This document shows, in pieces, positions 12,130-23,060 of a stretch of 64,000 nt of DNA. The stretch covers positions 453,259-517,258 of the forward strand of contig NW_003101652.1 in the NCBI RefSeq assembly GCF_000003855.2, given 5' to 3'. The first letter of the stretch is position 1, and each line of letters starts with the position of its first letter. The notes beneath the pieces were generated by a model. That model was not told the DNA's origin, did not search any database, and worked only from the letters and a program-made list of their open reading frames with translations. A program made the translations under genes and the position numbers. The DNA is from Blastomyces gilchristii SLH14081. Lineage: Eukaryota > Ascomycota > Eurotiomycetes > Onygenales > Ajellomycetaceae.

Positions 12130-13440
12130 GAAAAAATAAAGAAAACTCACACTTATATTCTCAATATCTGTGATACTTAATCTCTCTGTGACTATCAATT
12201 CTCTTCTTCAAAGAAGCAGAGAGTATTATATCTGTGATACAGACAATTATTACATTTAATGCAAAGATTATCAGAAATGCACAGACTTTAGAGAAGCTGA
12301 ATATCAGAGTATGTATAGTTATAGTAGAGTCTTGAGAGCTGATCATCTGTATATGTGATCAGATATTTCTTATAAAGCTATATCTACTCTCTCAGTTGTA
12401 CTGAAGTATTCAGCTCAGAAATAATTAAGATATGAAGAGAAGGCTTATCTGTTCAGATCAACTTCTATCACAAATTCATGACATTCACATTGTCTTGATT
12501 ATCTGAATTTTGCAGGTACTCAGAGACTCATCTCTCATTGACAATAAGATTGCAGAAATGCGCTGTGATGTGAGAATCACTGATAGAGAATCTAGACATA
12601 TTTACATATATCTGATCAGAGATTATACAGACAGGAAGAAGGTGATCATAGGCCTGTGAGACTGCTGAGAGCACTGACAGCACTGAGAGGTTCATAGAAA
12701 CTGTCAGCTAGAGTCTGTAAGAAATCACTTATAGAGAGACTTACAGTAAAGAGCAGAACTGCACTGCTTGAAGTCAGAGACTGATCTGAGAAAGACACAG
12801 AATTGACTGCTGATCTAAAGATTAAAGACAGTGATGAGGCTGAGAGAAATAAAGATACTGTCATGAGCAGAAGTGTCTCTATCTTATTAGTTAGTAAAAA
12901 GTGATCAGAGAAGTTGCAGAGACATCTGTGAGAAGCTCAGTGATAATCAGATATTATTTATAAAGATATTGAAATTAAAAAATTTTTCATTCTTGAGAAG
13001 TTCTTGAATCAATATACAGATATTGTCAGAAACACTCTCTCTCTGTTATCTGAGTGAAAACACTTCACAGATGAATGAGAATACTCACAGTTTATAAGAA
13101 TAAGAGCTGTTATAGAAAAAGAGAAAAGAAGATAAGATTTTATAAACAGATCTGAGATATTTATACTACTTTAAAGAGATTTATTTACACTATGAGTGAT
13201 TCTGTGAAACAGTCAGATCACTCTAGTAAATAAAGAGTGATTATCAATTGCAGATCTGAATCTTTCTATATGATTATAAAGAGTGATTGCAGACTGTGAA
13301 TATCTTGATTCTACAATTCTACAGATTTAATAAAAGAATGAAAAATTTCTCATAATTCTACAGTGTTAAAGAATGATAATTTATGAGAATGAGTGAAAGA
13401 TTAACTCATGAATACTTCTCTTTAATAAGAGTGATCTCAT
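12130..13440 (+). pseudogene. Possible third frame of gypsy A, downstream of pol
   Basis: One plus-strand frame continues for about 400 codons after the chromodomain, interrupted mainly by TGA, TAA and TAG. It begins with a cysteine cluster (YYICDTDNYY-CKDYQKC, about 12,225-12,290), then becomes lysine-, glutamate- and arginine-rich (ERLTVKSRTALLE, DEAERNKDTV). The same region exists in gypsy B, split by an hAT element (51,100-51,439 and 57,269-58,570). The minus-strand frames here (for example 12,646-12,864) are serine- and leucine-rich, as expected of shadows. I do not recognise the product; it may instead be untranslated 3' sequence. Confidence 0.4.
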
Positions 13441-13535
13441 AAAGAGTAATTCATCTGTAAGATGAATCTGTATGATGATTACATAAGAATCTCATGAAAA
13501 TAATTAAGAGTCAACTGAAACTCTTCTGTATGAAA

Positions 13536-16310
13536 ACAGATTACTGGAACAAATTTCTTGAAGAAGCACAAGGAAAAGAAGTTTTTAAAGCCTTCAACTA
13601 TACTAAAACAAGAAGTGTAGCAAAGCTTTCAACTTTAGAATATGAATTTCAGAATGAATTGTATACAGCAAACTCTTTTGAGGAAAAATGTCAAGCTTTT
13701 ATGAGAATTCCCTTTCAAAACTCATCACATTTAGAAGAGGAGAATATGTCATTTCATGAAAATATTGATGAAAATAACTGGGAATGGCCTGAGCTTACAT
13801 GTGATGAACTAGAGTTAGCAATATTCTCAAGTTCAATTAAAACTGCTGCAGGGCCTGATTCAATTAATCATTTAATTATTCAAAACACATATTCCTACTT
13901 GAAGAGTGAATATTTTGAGCTCTTTTTCAATCTCTTAAAAAATGATTATCATTCTGAATGCTGGAGAGAAGCTACTGAAGTAATCCTTGCAAAATCTAAT
14001 AAAAAAGCTTCAATTCCTAAGTTATATAGAGTAATATCTCTGTTGAACTATTTGAGAAAAGTTCTAGAAAAGATAATAGCTACTAGATTATCTTTTATAA
14101 GCTCTATTAGTAATTCTCTTCTATTTAATGAATAAATGAAAGATAGAAAACAATGTTCTGCAATTGATACTATTCTCTCAGTTATTCATGATGTTCAAGT
14201 AGTAAAGCATGAAGACCTGGTCTCAACTGCAGTTTTTATTGATATAAAAGATGCATTTGATCATGTTTCAAAGTCTAAGATGATTCAAACTTTGAAGATG
14301 TTAAAACTGTCACTTTCTCTAATAAAATGGGTTAATTGTTTCATGTCTAAAAGAATTATACAACTATTCTTTGATGGAAGAAAACAAGATAAAACTGAGA
14401 TAAAAATAGAAGTATCATAAGAATCTTCAATCTCACCTGTTTTATTTGCAATATACACTGCATATCTATTCAAGAATAGAGAGATAAAAATAGTGAGATC
14501 TTCAAGTTATGTAGATGATATAGATCTACTCTACAGTTCAAAGACAATCAAAGAGAATTTAGAAGTGATTAAGAAAGCAGGAAAGAAAATCTTTGTTAGA
14601 GCAGATATTAATCTAATTTAATTTGATATGAATAAAACTGAGTTAATTCACTTTTTTCCCAGGTTTAATGAGAAAGAACTAAGTCTAACTCTTTTAAATA
14701 AAGAGAGTAAACTCAGTTTGAATGTTCAATAGCTAGAAGTATGATTAAACTCCAAGTGGAATTTTAAATATCATATTCAAAAAAGAATCATCAAGGCAGA
14801 GAGACTACTGAATAGTATAATCAGACTATCAAATACTGAGAGAGGTCTATTCTTTCAGGCTATGAGACAGCTATACATAGCCTGTATTACCTCAGTAGCT
14901 GATTATGAAGTTCAAGTTTGATGAAATAATCAAGATAACTTCACTGAACTGTTTCAAAGTCTATAAAACAGAGCTTTGAGAAGAATTCTGAGAGCATTCA
15001 AATCATCTTCTATTAAAGCAATGGAAATTGAAGCTTCAATTTCATCTCCTACTATTTGATTTGAAAAGACCTGTATGAACTATGCTCTGAGAGTCATGAA
15101 GATGAGCTCAAATCATATAATCAGAGAAAGAGTCTCTTCCTCATTTTCATCAGTTAACTCAGGAAATGAACTGAATTGAAACAGATTTCTTGATTGAAAT
15201 AAGAATAATGCTTTAAAGAAAATGTCCTCTCAACTGTATAGACTATGTTCACTTATTAAGAATCAATTGTCTTCATTAAATGTTGAGAAAATTGATCATG
15301 AGAAGATATCTCTCTGAAGAGAAAAGCTGAAATCTCTCATAGACTTACAAATAAGTGAACTATCTAAAGAGAGAGAATATGAACAGCATTTGAAGAAGAT
15401 CTCTATAATCAATATAAAAGACTCTATTCTGATTTACTCAGATGACTCAAAAAATGAGAATTTGAATAGAGTAGGTACAGACATTCCTTATACTGAAGAT
15501 AATATCAATTTTATCTCAGATTTCTGGAATTTAGACTGTGAATCTGAAGTCTTTGATGCTGAACTATTTGTAATAGTGAAAGCTTTCAAACTCATTGAAA
15601 TAAAATCTCATAAAAGAGGAAATAGTTTGAAAGAGACATGAATATTCTCTGATAGTCAAGCTGCTTTAAAAAGACTTAGAAATAGTCAGATTCATAATAA
15701 TCAAATGAATCTTAAACTGATTTTAAACTCTGTTTTGAAAATTCAAAAGAGAAGAATATCAAAACTGATAATTTATCTGCATTGAGTTCCTGCTCATATG
15801 AATATTCATGACAATGAATTGGCTGATTCAGCTGTAAAAAAGAGTTCAGAATTAAGCAGATCTATTTAAAAAACAGTGTTCTGATCTTTCATAAAGAGAA
15901 AGATAAAAGAATCTTGTTTAAATAAGTGAAATGAAAGCTGGCAGAAACAAAAGAAGAGCATACATTATTCAAGATTTAAGATAAAATCAAAGTGGAAATC
16001 TTGTTCAATTAAATATAAAAAGAAAATATTCTTATTTATAATGCAGCTAAAACTAGAACATGGTTATTTCAAATTCTATATATAAAGATTTGATGATAGA
16101 TTTGATTCAACAGAGTGCTCATTCTGCAATACAAATGAAAATCCTGAGTATCTTGTAATACATTGTGTATTATACAATAATCACAGAGTCAGATTAAAGA
16201 AGAAGTATGATATAAATTAATTAAATATGAGGTTCTTATTCTCAACTGAGACAGAAATTAAATACTTTATAGACTTTCTATCAGAAACTCAAGCAGCTAT
16301 AAGAAAATGA
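13536..16310 (+). pseudogene. LINE copy 2 ORF2: reverse transcriptase and RNase H
   Basis: RT motifs in order are AAGPDSINH, YRVISLLNYLRKVLEKII, the region after FNE (KQCSAIDTI), FIDIKDAFDHVS, ESSISPVLF and the catalytic YVDDIDLL near 14,506-14,530. RNase H follows at about 15,390-15,860 (YSDDS replacing YSDGS, VFDAELF, SDSQAA) and then the C-terminal cysteine motif. Breaks include TAA at 14,133 and 14,418 and many TGA at tryptophan positions. Relative to copy 1, changes such as CAGATGGCT to CAGATGACT show loss of GG pairs. The enzyme would have copied LINE RNA at a nicked target; this copy is dead. Confidence 0.9.
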
Positions 16311-16734
16311 CTGAATTCACAAGTATCTGAATATGAAGAGGCGGAATTTGATTAGATATAGTCTGTTAAAACAGCTATACACTATCTTTTAATAATTTTA
16401 TTTTGTTATAGTCTCTCTTTACTGTACTTGTTTCTTTCTGTTCTTTTCTATCTATCTATTTAATGTGTCTATCTTTAAGACTATGTTCTCTTTTCCTTTG
16501 TCATGATATTTTCAAATGATTTCAAAGTATCAGAAGATGTTGAAATACTGTAATTTATAAACAGTTTTTGTATTCTGGGCTGGAATTTTCTGATTTTGAA
16601 TATCTGAAAGAGATAAGTGTATAATAGTTGACTCTATAGATATAGAAAAAACCCTGAGAACTAAAGGTTCTCAGGTAGATGTTATAGTCTCTGACTGCAT
16701 ACATCTATAATTGAAGAATAATAATAATAATAAT
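16311..16734 (+). other. LINE copy 2 3' UTR, stem-loop and TAA tail
   Basis: The UTR is colinear with that of copy 1. The stem-loop CCTGAGAAC/GTTCTCAGG lies at 16,653-16,675 and is intact although surrounding positions have diverged. The tail of about five TAA/AAT units ends exactly at the duplicated target. Confidence 0.85.
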
Positions 16735-16747
16735 CTTCTCTATGAAA

Positions 16748-16985
16748 GATACAAGATGAATCTGTATAATAGTCAGAGAAGAATCTGTAGATTACAAAGA
16801 ATCTTGCAGAATAAGAAACTGAGTGACAGACTCTTTTCTCCTTATAATAACAAGAGATTTTTTCTCACTGAGGTTTTTTTCTAGATATGAAGAATTTTTA
16901 GTTAGTATCACTGCAGTGCTGAGCTGATTCTATGAAGTCACTCAGTGAAAGACTTCACAGATGAAGTCTTAGAAAGAGAGAAGTA
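16748..16985 (+). other. Gypsy A 3' noncoding segment
   Basis: This is the last part of gypsy A before its 3' LTR, with a T-rich purine/pyrimidine tract near 16,855-16,885. Gypsy B has a SINE at the corresponding place. Confidence 0.75.
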
Positions 16986-17243
16986 TGTAAGAAATCTCAC
17001 TTCTCATAGATTCTTTATCTCTATTTCTATCTCTTATATAATTAATAGAGTTAGCAGTTCTTGACTACATATAACTATATAGACTGGAGTTCACAAATAC
17101 TATTCACAACTCAGCTTGAATGCTATTATATATTTGACCTCTACATTTTATCTTCCTACTGTGAATACTTCTAGTAGTTAACAGTACATATCACATTAAG
17201 CTGCAAACACCCGAATAATCGCCTGCGAGCACTTATTCTTACA
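16986..17243 (+). repeat. 3' LTR of gypsy A
   Basis: The 258-bp LTR is bounded by TGTAAGAA and TTCTTACA and followed by the duplicated AATTT. Its 5' edge has lost the CG pairs kept by the 5' LTR, while its outer 3' edge keeps some (CACCCGAATAATCGCCTGCGAGC) that the 5' LTR has lost. Confidence 0.93.
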
Positions 17244-17248
17244 AATTT

Positions 17249-18128
17249 CAGTAGATCTTTTCTACAGTTCTTTTATAAAATAATAAAAGAATAGTAGTTA
17301 CAGTTTCAGATAAAGCATCTGATACTGTTTAATATCTCGGATTAGTAGAACTCTCAGAAGATTATTTAATACAGTTATTCATAATCTGAATAATCAGTTA
17401 TATATGAATTATGCATCTCTTGCATTATTCAGATATATAAGAATTTGAAGTAAGAGGTTCAGCATTGTTTACAGAATTGTACAGTGTTATTATTATTAAT
17501 TGAACATTCTGAGATGTTAATTCTTATATATAGTTCTGAGGGAAATCAGAGTGCTTCTTGATATACTACTTCAGTGAGTGCTTGAAGAAGTTCATTAGTT
17601 TAACCTGTTATATATCATAATTCATTCAGTGTAGATCTGAGAGGTGTTCTGACTGATGAAGTGTGTATAGTATCATGAGTAGTCTCATTATAATTAACTA
17701 ATATCTTCAGATTCAAGAGCTAATATTCTCAGTTTATTCAGTCTGTATCTGTTATATCAGATGATATATCTCACTCTCATCATGAGAGAGCATCTGTCAT
17801 CAAGTTCTGACTGCTGAGACAGTAGTGTGGAATAAAATGAAAGTAGCTTAAGAACTCAGATCATTACATCTGTTATTTAATAAGTTTATAAGTAGTTGTA
17901 AAGTGCTTGAGATTCTTATAATCTTTGATTATCTCAAATTCAGAGACACTTCAGAGTTCAGAATTTCATTCTTCTAGATAGTATATAATTATGAGAGGTT
18001 TCTTATCATAGATCTTATAATTGCATTCAATGAGACTCAATTTCTTAGATATGAAGATGTATGATTATAAAACATCTTTATTATTATATTACAATATGAC
18101 TTCTTCTATGACATAGTCAGAGAAATCA
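17249..18128 (-). pseudogene. Gypsy C RNase H and connection to integrase
   Basis: Reading the minus strand from 18,128, DFSDYVIEEVILQYNN...VL...SKKLS corresponds to the Ty3/gypsy RNase H motif (usually TDASDYAIG-VLSQ...RPVA-SRKL). It continues the RT frame interrupted at 37,029. Further left the frame fades through the region expected to hold the integrase zinc finger, before being broken by gypsy A at 17,243. Confidence 0.78.
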
Positions 18129-18174
18129 CAATAAGTCTTAAGATTTGCTATATTTCTACATGAAAAAGTCAAAT

Positions 18175-18420
18175 ACTTAACAACCGCTTCACCACGAACT
18201 CGCTCGATTTTTCGAATAAGAACCCGCCGATAGATTTATCGAAAAGCCTTTGATCATATGAGCATTTTGACCCCGTCGCTGACTGCATACCCTGTGTGGT
18301 GGTGGAGTTATCCAGCCAAATGTGAACCAGATGTTGTTTGAAACTCCTGTGTGGGATTATCCCCTGTTCTCCCCTATCAAACCACAACCCTGTACCAAAT
18401 TGCCATAGAAATTGTAAGGT
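18175..18420. other. GC-balanced, unmutated island at the LINE 5' end
   Basis: About 245 bp inside the eroded LINE have ordinary composition, with several CG pairs (CACGAACTCGCTCG, CCCGCCGATAG, CCCCGTCGC) and CC/GG pairs. A minus-strand frame of 72 codons (18,169-18,387) is open across it, but I recognise no product. Because repeat-directed mutation spares single-copy DNA, this may be a captured host segment or a part of the 5' region unique to this copy. Confidence 0.6.
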
Positions 18421-18490
18421 GAAGAGATCTAGTCATATGCATCAATCTTCTCAATTTTGAAAGATTTCTGATCTGTAATTGTGAAGATAT

Positions 18491-18812
18491 CTGAGAAGTG
18501 ATCTCTGTGAAAACCCTGTTCATCTTTAATATTTCAAAACATTAATGCCAAGTCTTACCCTTATACCGCCCTTCTCAATCTGGCTTATTCTCAGCAGAAA
18601 AATACAAAAAGATATGTCAGTAATAATATCAAGTATATAATCAATGAATACTTCTGAAGTGTAATCTCTGTAAATACTCTGTCTGTCTTCAGTGTATCTA
18701 GACATTAACACTAAGTCTCACTCTTGTATCACCTCTCTCAATCTGACTTATCTCTGATAGAATAATACAAAAAGATATCTCAGTAATAGTATCTAATACA
18801 TAATCAGTGAAT
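18491..18812 (+). repeat. Two tandem copies of a 161-bp unit in the LINE 5' region
   Basis: Unit 1 (18,491-18,651) and unit 2 (18,652-18,812) share GAAGTG-ATCTCTGT, ACATTAA-(G/A)C-AAGTCT, CTCAATCTG-CTTAT and AATACAAAAAGATAT in the same order and spacing. Unit 1 is less mutated (CCGCCC versus CACCTC). Tandem 5' monomers serve as promoters in some LINEs; that role here is inference. Confidence 0.7.
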
Positions 18813-19800
18813 AATGAGTTAACAGAACAAGTTAACAGCACATTAACAACTATAAATTCAGTATATCTCAAGATCAGACTGAGTCTTTGATCCCTGCACA
18901 GTGAGATATATTAAATCTAGTTTTAATATCTTAATATTTAATAGATTCTGTAAGAAATTAAGAACAGCAATACTAGATTTCTATTGAATTTAAGAATTAA
19001 CTCTATATTAATATAATCATTGGTAAAGTCTTCTATTTTAAGATATAAATAACCAGGTTCTCTACATTCTGTTGATAATATTTATATTATTATATAGAAA
19101 CAGACTTATATTCTCTATAATATCAAGACTCTGAAGAGAGAAAGTCTTGATAGAGAGTATATAGTAGTGTATATCTTAGCAGTTTCTATCTCATTCTTCT
19201 ACAGCAGTTAATGTAAAAAAAAAAGATCTTAGAAATAGTTTTTTACTTCTCTTGAAAAAGTAAGATATTTTTCTCTGAGTTTTATATAATATTCTTACAA
19301 AGAATTAAAAACAGAGTTATTTTCTATTATAATTTCATATTCTTTTAAATAAGAATTACTTTTTCAGTAACTGAAGAGCTTTTATTAATACTTAATTCTT
19401 TTTTACACTCTTTATTAACTGATTTGAGCTGTATACTTATTATGTGAGAAGAATTGAATAATTTAGAATAAAATTGAATAGTTTTAATTAATTTCTCTGT
19501 AAAAAATTAATTTATTTTTTATCAGTTTTTCTTTCAAAAACTATTATATTATCTGATTTATTATCAATTGATATTATACTTTTTCTCACTATATTCTAAG
19601 AAAGAGATTGTAAAGATTTTATTAATTTATCTTAAAAATCAATTTTAATTTATTAAATTCTCTTTAAAAATCTAATCTAGTTACTGAACTAGAGTGAAAA
19701 AAAATCAGATGTTTTATATATAAAAGTTGTTTATTCTTCTTTTGAAACAGTCTGATCAACTTTTCATTGAGTAAGAATAATAAGTTTAAAAATACACTCA
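18813..19800 (+). other. LINE copy 3 5' region, no gene seen
   Basis: This is very AT-rich sequence between the tandem repeats and ORF1, with poly-A and poly-T runs and no frame I can support. Confidence 0.6.
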
Positions 19801-19803
19801 GTT

Positions 19804-21004
19804 GATGTGAAGAAAGATGCTTTCTCAAATACTATTTCTGAGATTGAAATTCTGAAGAGAAGAAAGAAAGAAGAAATAGAGAAATAATAAGTTCTTAAAC
19901 TACAGAAACTTGAAAAAGCAAGTAAGATTCTTGAAAAGCAGTATCTTAGTGAGATGAATGAAGAAGTTCTGTTAATTCTTTATACTCAGACTAGACAACT
20001 ACAAGAAGTAATCAACTTCAAACTTGGAATTTCAAACACAGTTCTAAAAACATTGAAAATTTCTAATATAATCGCTGACTCTTCAGTTTGCTCTTCTTAT
20101 GTTTCTACTTCTTCTTCTTCTTCTTTAAATCAGAAGAAAATATATACTCAAGCAGCTGAATCTGCTATCTCTAAACCTGCTATCTCTAGATCTACTAGCT
20201 GAAAACCTGCTCAAAATTCTGAGAAAACTGAGATAAACACTGCTCATACTTTTACTGATAGAAAAATGAAGAAAAAAATGTAAAAAGACAAAAATCTTCA
20301 AATCTTCAGAAATAGAAGACTTATTCTCAAAGTCTTAAATCAGAACATCTTACAGAGAAATAAGCTAAACTCAAATCTTATTTTCAGAATTAGAAATGAA
20401 ATCAATCAGCAGTTCTTTTCTCAGTTAATAACTGATATTAAAGTTCAAGAATCAGTTATAGCTTCAATTGAGTCATTCTTCTTTGAAAACTTTATCATTC
20501 TGACTACAATCTCTAAATTTAGTACAGAATTTCTTATTCAGAATGAGAATCTCTGAAAATCAGCAATAGAATCTTTGTTAAATATAATAATTCTATCTGA
20601 GAGAGATGAAAAGTAGGATAAATTCATTCTTTATAATATTTCAGTTGAAATCTTTGACTGTGAGAAAGAAATACTACTTCTCAAAAATGAATTAGAAGAA
20701 TACAATTCTATTCAACTGAGAAAAGAGTCTGTATGACTTAATTCAATTAAGTTCAGACAGAGCAGAAGAAATGTCTCTGTTTTAGTATATATAAAGACAC
20801 TTGAACAATCAAGAATCTCTGAAGTAAGAGTAGTAGATTTGAAAATGAAAGTTCATGAATATAAAGACTCAAGAATGAATCTTAAAACTCAAACACAGTG
20901 TTCAAACTATCAAAGATATGAATACTTTGTAATCTCTTATTTCAGAGATGTAAAATGTATATTCTTTTCTCGAGATCACAAAACTAGTGAGTATAAATGT
21001 AAAA
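19804..21004 (+). pseudogene. LINE copy 3 ORF1 (nucleic-acid-binding), first part
   Basis: The frame opens with a lysine- and glutamate-rich coiled-coil stretch (EIEILKRRKKEEIEK and following, about 19,850-19,970), then a threonine/serine-rich linker. A region at about 20,600-20,860 is typical of LINE ORF1 proteins (KFILYNISVEIFD...LKNELEEYN). It ends in decayed zinc knuckles at about 20,899-21,000 (CSNYQRYEYF, VKCIFFSRDHKTSEYKC) where some cysteines have become tyrosine. LTR element D interrupts it after codon K at 21,004 and the frame resumes at 29,358. ORF1 binds element RNA to form the transposition particle. Confidence 0.8.
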
Positions 21005-21185
21005 TGTGGTTCGGAAGAACGTACGACCGTCGGATAATAACCGGCCGCTTCCGAACTCTAGCGTACGTGTACAAGTGTAAAGGGGCCATACGGCCGCTAA
21101 TTAATTTAGCGTACGATATTACAATATATAAGAAGCCGGCGTACGCTGGTAATCATACACTGGCTTAAGCAACCTTTGAATCACA
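21005..21185 (+). repeat. 5' LTR of element D, CG-rich
   Basis: This short LTR carries four CGTACG palindromes (near 21,020, 21,062, 21,110 and 21,140), two CGGCCGC blocks and one CCGGC. It is far richer in CG than anything nearby. The 3' LTR has lost three of the four CGTACG sites by C-to-T or G-to-A change. Confidence 0.9.
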
Positions 21186-21640
21186 TCTGATAGCATGTCT
21201 AAAAACTAGTGAGAAGTGCAGGCTCCTTCAGGGCGTGATAATTCCATCTACAAAGCAATTCATAGTTATCATGTCAGTGTGGTTCTAGAACATCTCAAAA
21301 GATAGTGTATGAAGAACAGTGAGTGAAAGAGCATCTGATTGATGCTGCTTCACTTGTTGAGGGAAAACTCCACACCCAGGCAAATGCCACATAGGCGAAC
21401 AGATGAGGTGTGAGAAAGGGGATGAGAGCAGTGAACCAGATTTAAAGAAGTTCACTCTCTACTCAAAAGAAGGATAAAAGAGAGGGGTGACCATCACCAG
21501 AGTTGTACAATGATAACAGAAATCATATAACAATATAGTGATATAACAATATAGTAATAGAATGATATAGCAATATAACAATACAGTGATATAATAATAG
21601 ACATCATATAATCAATGAGAAATCACTGAAATGAATATCT
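21186..21640 (+). other. Element D leader with AT minisatellite
   Basis: This is a noncoding leader of moderate GC content. Between about 21,523 and 21,600 it carries imperfect tandem units of the type ATAACAATATAGTGAT, about 16-17 bases long. No primer-binding site was assigned. Confidence 0.6.
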
Positions 21641-23060
21641 TTTCTAGTTAATACAAATAACACTCTTCTCTGCTACCTGAACTGAAAGATATGCAGAACC
21701 TCTCAGAGAGTTTACTCAAAGCAGTAAGAAAAGCAGTCAAGACTGCTGAATCAGAATTGAAGCTCTGTACATGTACAAGAATTCTAAACAAGATTGAGAT
21801 CTTGTGTACACAGTGACAGACTGAGATGAAAGCTAAACAACAATTGACATTTGCTGTGAATCAAGTATTCACTATAAAGAGCTTCATCAATGCAATCATC
21901 ATCATTAATAAAGACAGAGAAAATCAGATCTCAGACCTGCAGCAGAAGATCAAACATTTACATAGATAGATAACTATACTAAATCTGAAGATCTCATCAC
22001 AATCATTCATAATCTCTTCAGAAGTATACACACTATCAGAGACTGCTGTGCAGAATGAGAATTCAAGCATGAGATATATCAAGTCAGAAGATCTGCTGAA
22101 GTTATTAAGCTTTAATAATAACTGAAAAAATAATGCTGTAATCAGTTAGCTAAGTCAGATATAATTATATTATCAGATTAAATATGAACTCACAGACAGA
22201 TAGTTAATAGAATTTCAACAAGTCTTAAGATCTGCTACATTTCTACATAGAAAAGTGAAGTTATTATGAATGACTGATAAAAAGATAAATCTCACAGATC
22301 TGAAGTGATATTTATTTCTATAAATATGAAATAAGTTTTTCAAATGAATCTTGCACAACTTTGAGAAAGTGAATATATAAGATAAGTATTATAAATACTT
22401 CACTGAGTGTAAATAAGTAAGTGATCTTATATTATACTTCACACACTTCAGCTTACACTATTTTGTGTTGAATGAAGAGCTTTTAACATCTTTCTATTTA
22501 TAGATCTTCATTCATAATCTTACACCTGAGTTGAGAGTGAAATGAAAATGCTTAATCTCATAGTCAGACATAGTGAAGAAAGTATACAATATTCTTATTA
22601 TATAAGAATAAGTAAGTTAATTGTAACAGAAAATACTGCAATTAAGTATATCTCAGCAGAGAACAGATAATCAGACTTCTATGATACAAGTTATACATCT
22701 GAATGTGATAAATCTAGATCTGAATGTTATTGCTAAAGTATTAAATTCTCTGAAAAAGAGATTTTCTGAGTGAAAATCTTGATATTATAAGTATTAAGCT
22801 TGCTTCAACTGCAGACATTAAAATCATGATATAAAAGATTGCACTCAGTATACACAGTTAAGAGAAGTAAGAGAGTTAAAAAACTAGCAGAATCAGTGAG
22901 CTTGAAGACACTCACTGATATTCTATGAAAAGCCTCTAAAGTGAAAGAGATGTCTGCATTAAATAACTCTCTGAATTCTATGAATGTAAAGAAGAAGCAG
23001 GCTTCTGAATGAGATGTAAATGAGAATGAAGTAAATACTCATCTCAATGCCTTAAGACTC
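21640..23060 (+). pseudogene. Element D gag with zinc knuckle
   Basis: A glutamine- and leucine-rich helical start (PELKDMQNLSESLLKAV, coiled-coil like) leads into a gag core and then an intact zinc knuckle at 22,801-22,842: CFNC, H at the fifth position after it, and C four residues on (C-x2-C-x4-H-x4-C), with one TAA inside. Several TGA and TAA stops interrupt the frame. Gag would bind and package the element RNA. Confidence 0.78.

Larger units (their letters stand above)
13536..16734 (+). mobile_element. LINE copy 2, 5'-truncated, inside gypsy A
   Basis: The insertion is flanked by CTTCTGTATGAAA (13,523-13,535) and CTTCTCTATGAAA (16,735-16,747), a 13-bp duplication with one mismatch. It starts inside ORF2 before the RT domain and ends in a TAA tail. 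Comparison with gypsy B (about 58,565), which lacks the insert, fixes the junction. The open frame that appears to start at 13,494 is therefore a fusion of gypsy sequence and LINE, not a natural start. Confidence 0.93.
6784..17243 (+). mobile_element. Ty3/gypsy chromovirus A, full length, with LINE inserted
   Basis: Two 258-bp LTRs bracket gag, pol with chromodomain, and a possible third frame. The element is flanked by a 5-bp duplication AATTT (6,779-6,783 and 17,244-17,248). Without the LINE at 13,536-16,734 it is about 7.2 kb, the same net length as gypsy B after subtraction of B's insertions. Domain order gag, RT, RNase H, integrase, chromodomain is that of chromoviruses. It sits inside gypsy C in the opposite orientation. 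All frames carry many TGA, TAA and TAG stops. Confidence 0.93.

Noticed and set aside
12161..12864. Minus-strand serine/leucine-rich frames as antisense genes in gypsy A
   Set aside because: The plus strand gives a longer, charged frame with a cysteine cluster; serine/leucine-rich shadows are what its complement would encode.
13494..14135. A 213-codon open frame as an intact gene
   Set aside because: Its first 14 codons are gypsy A sequence and the target duplication; the LINE starts at 13,536 and the frame is a fragment of ORF2.
21523..21600. CRISPR-like array
   Set aside because: Units of 16-17 bases without spacers form a minisatellite in a retrotransposon leader; the context is eukaryotic.
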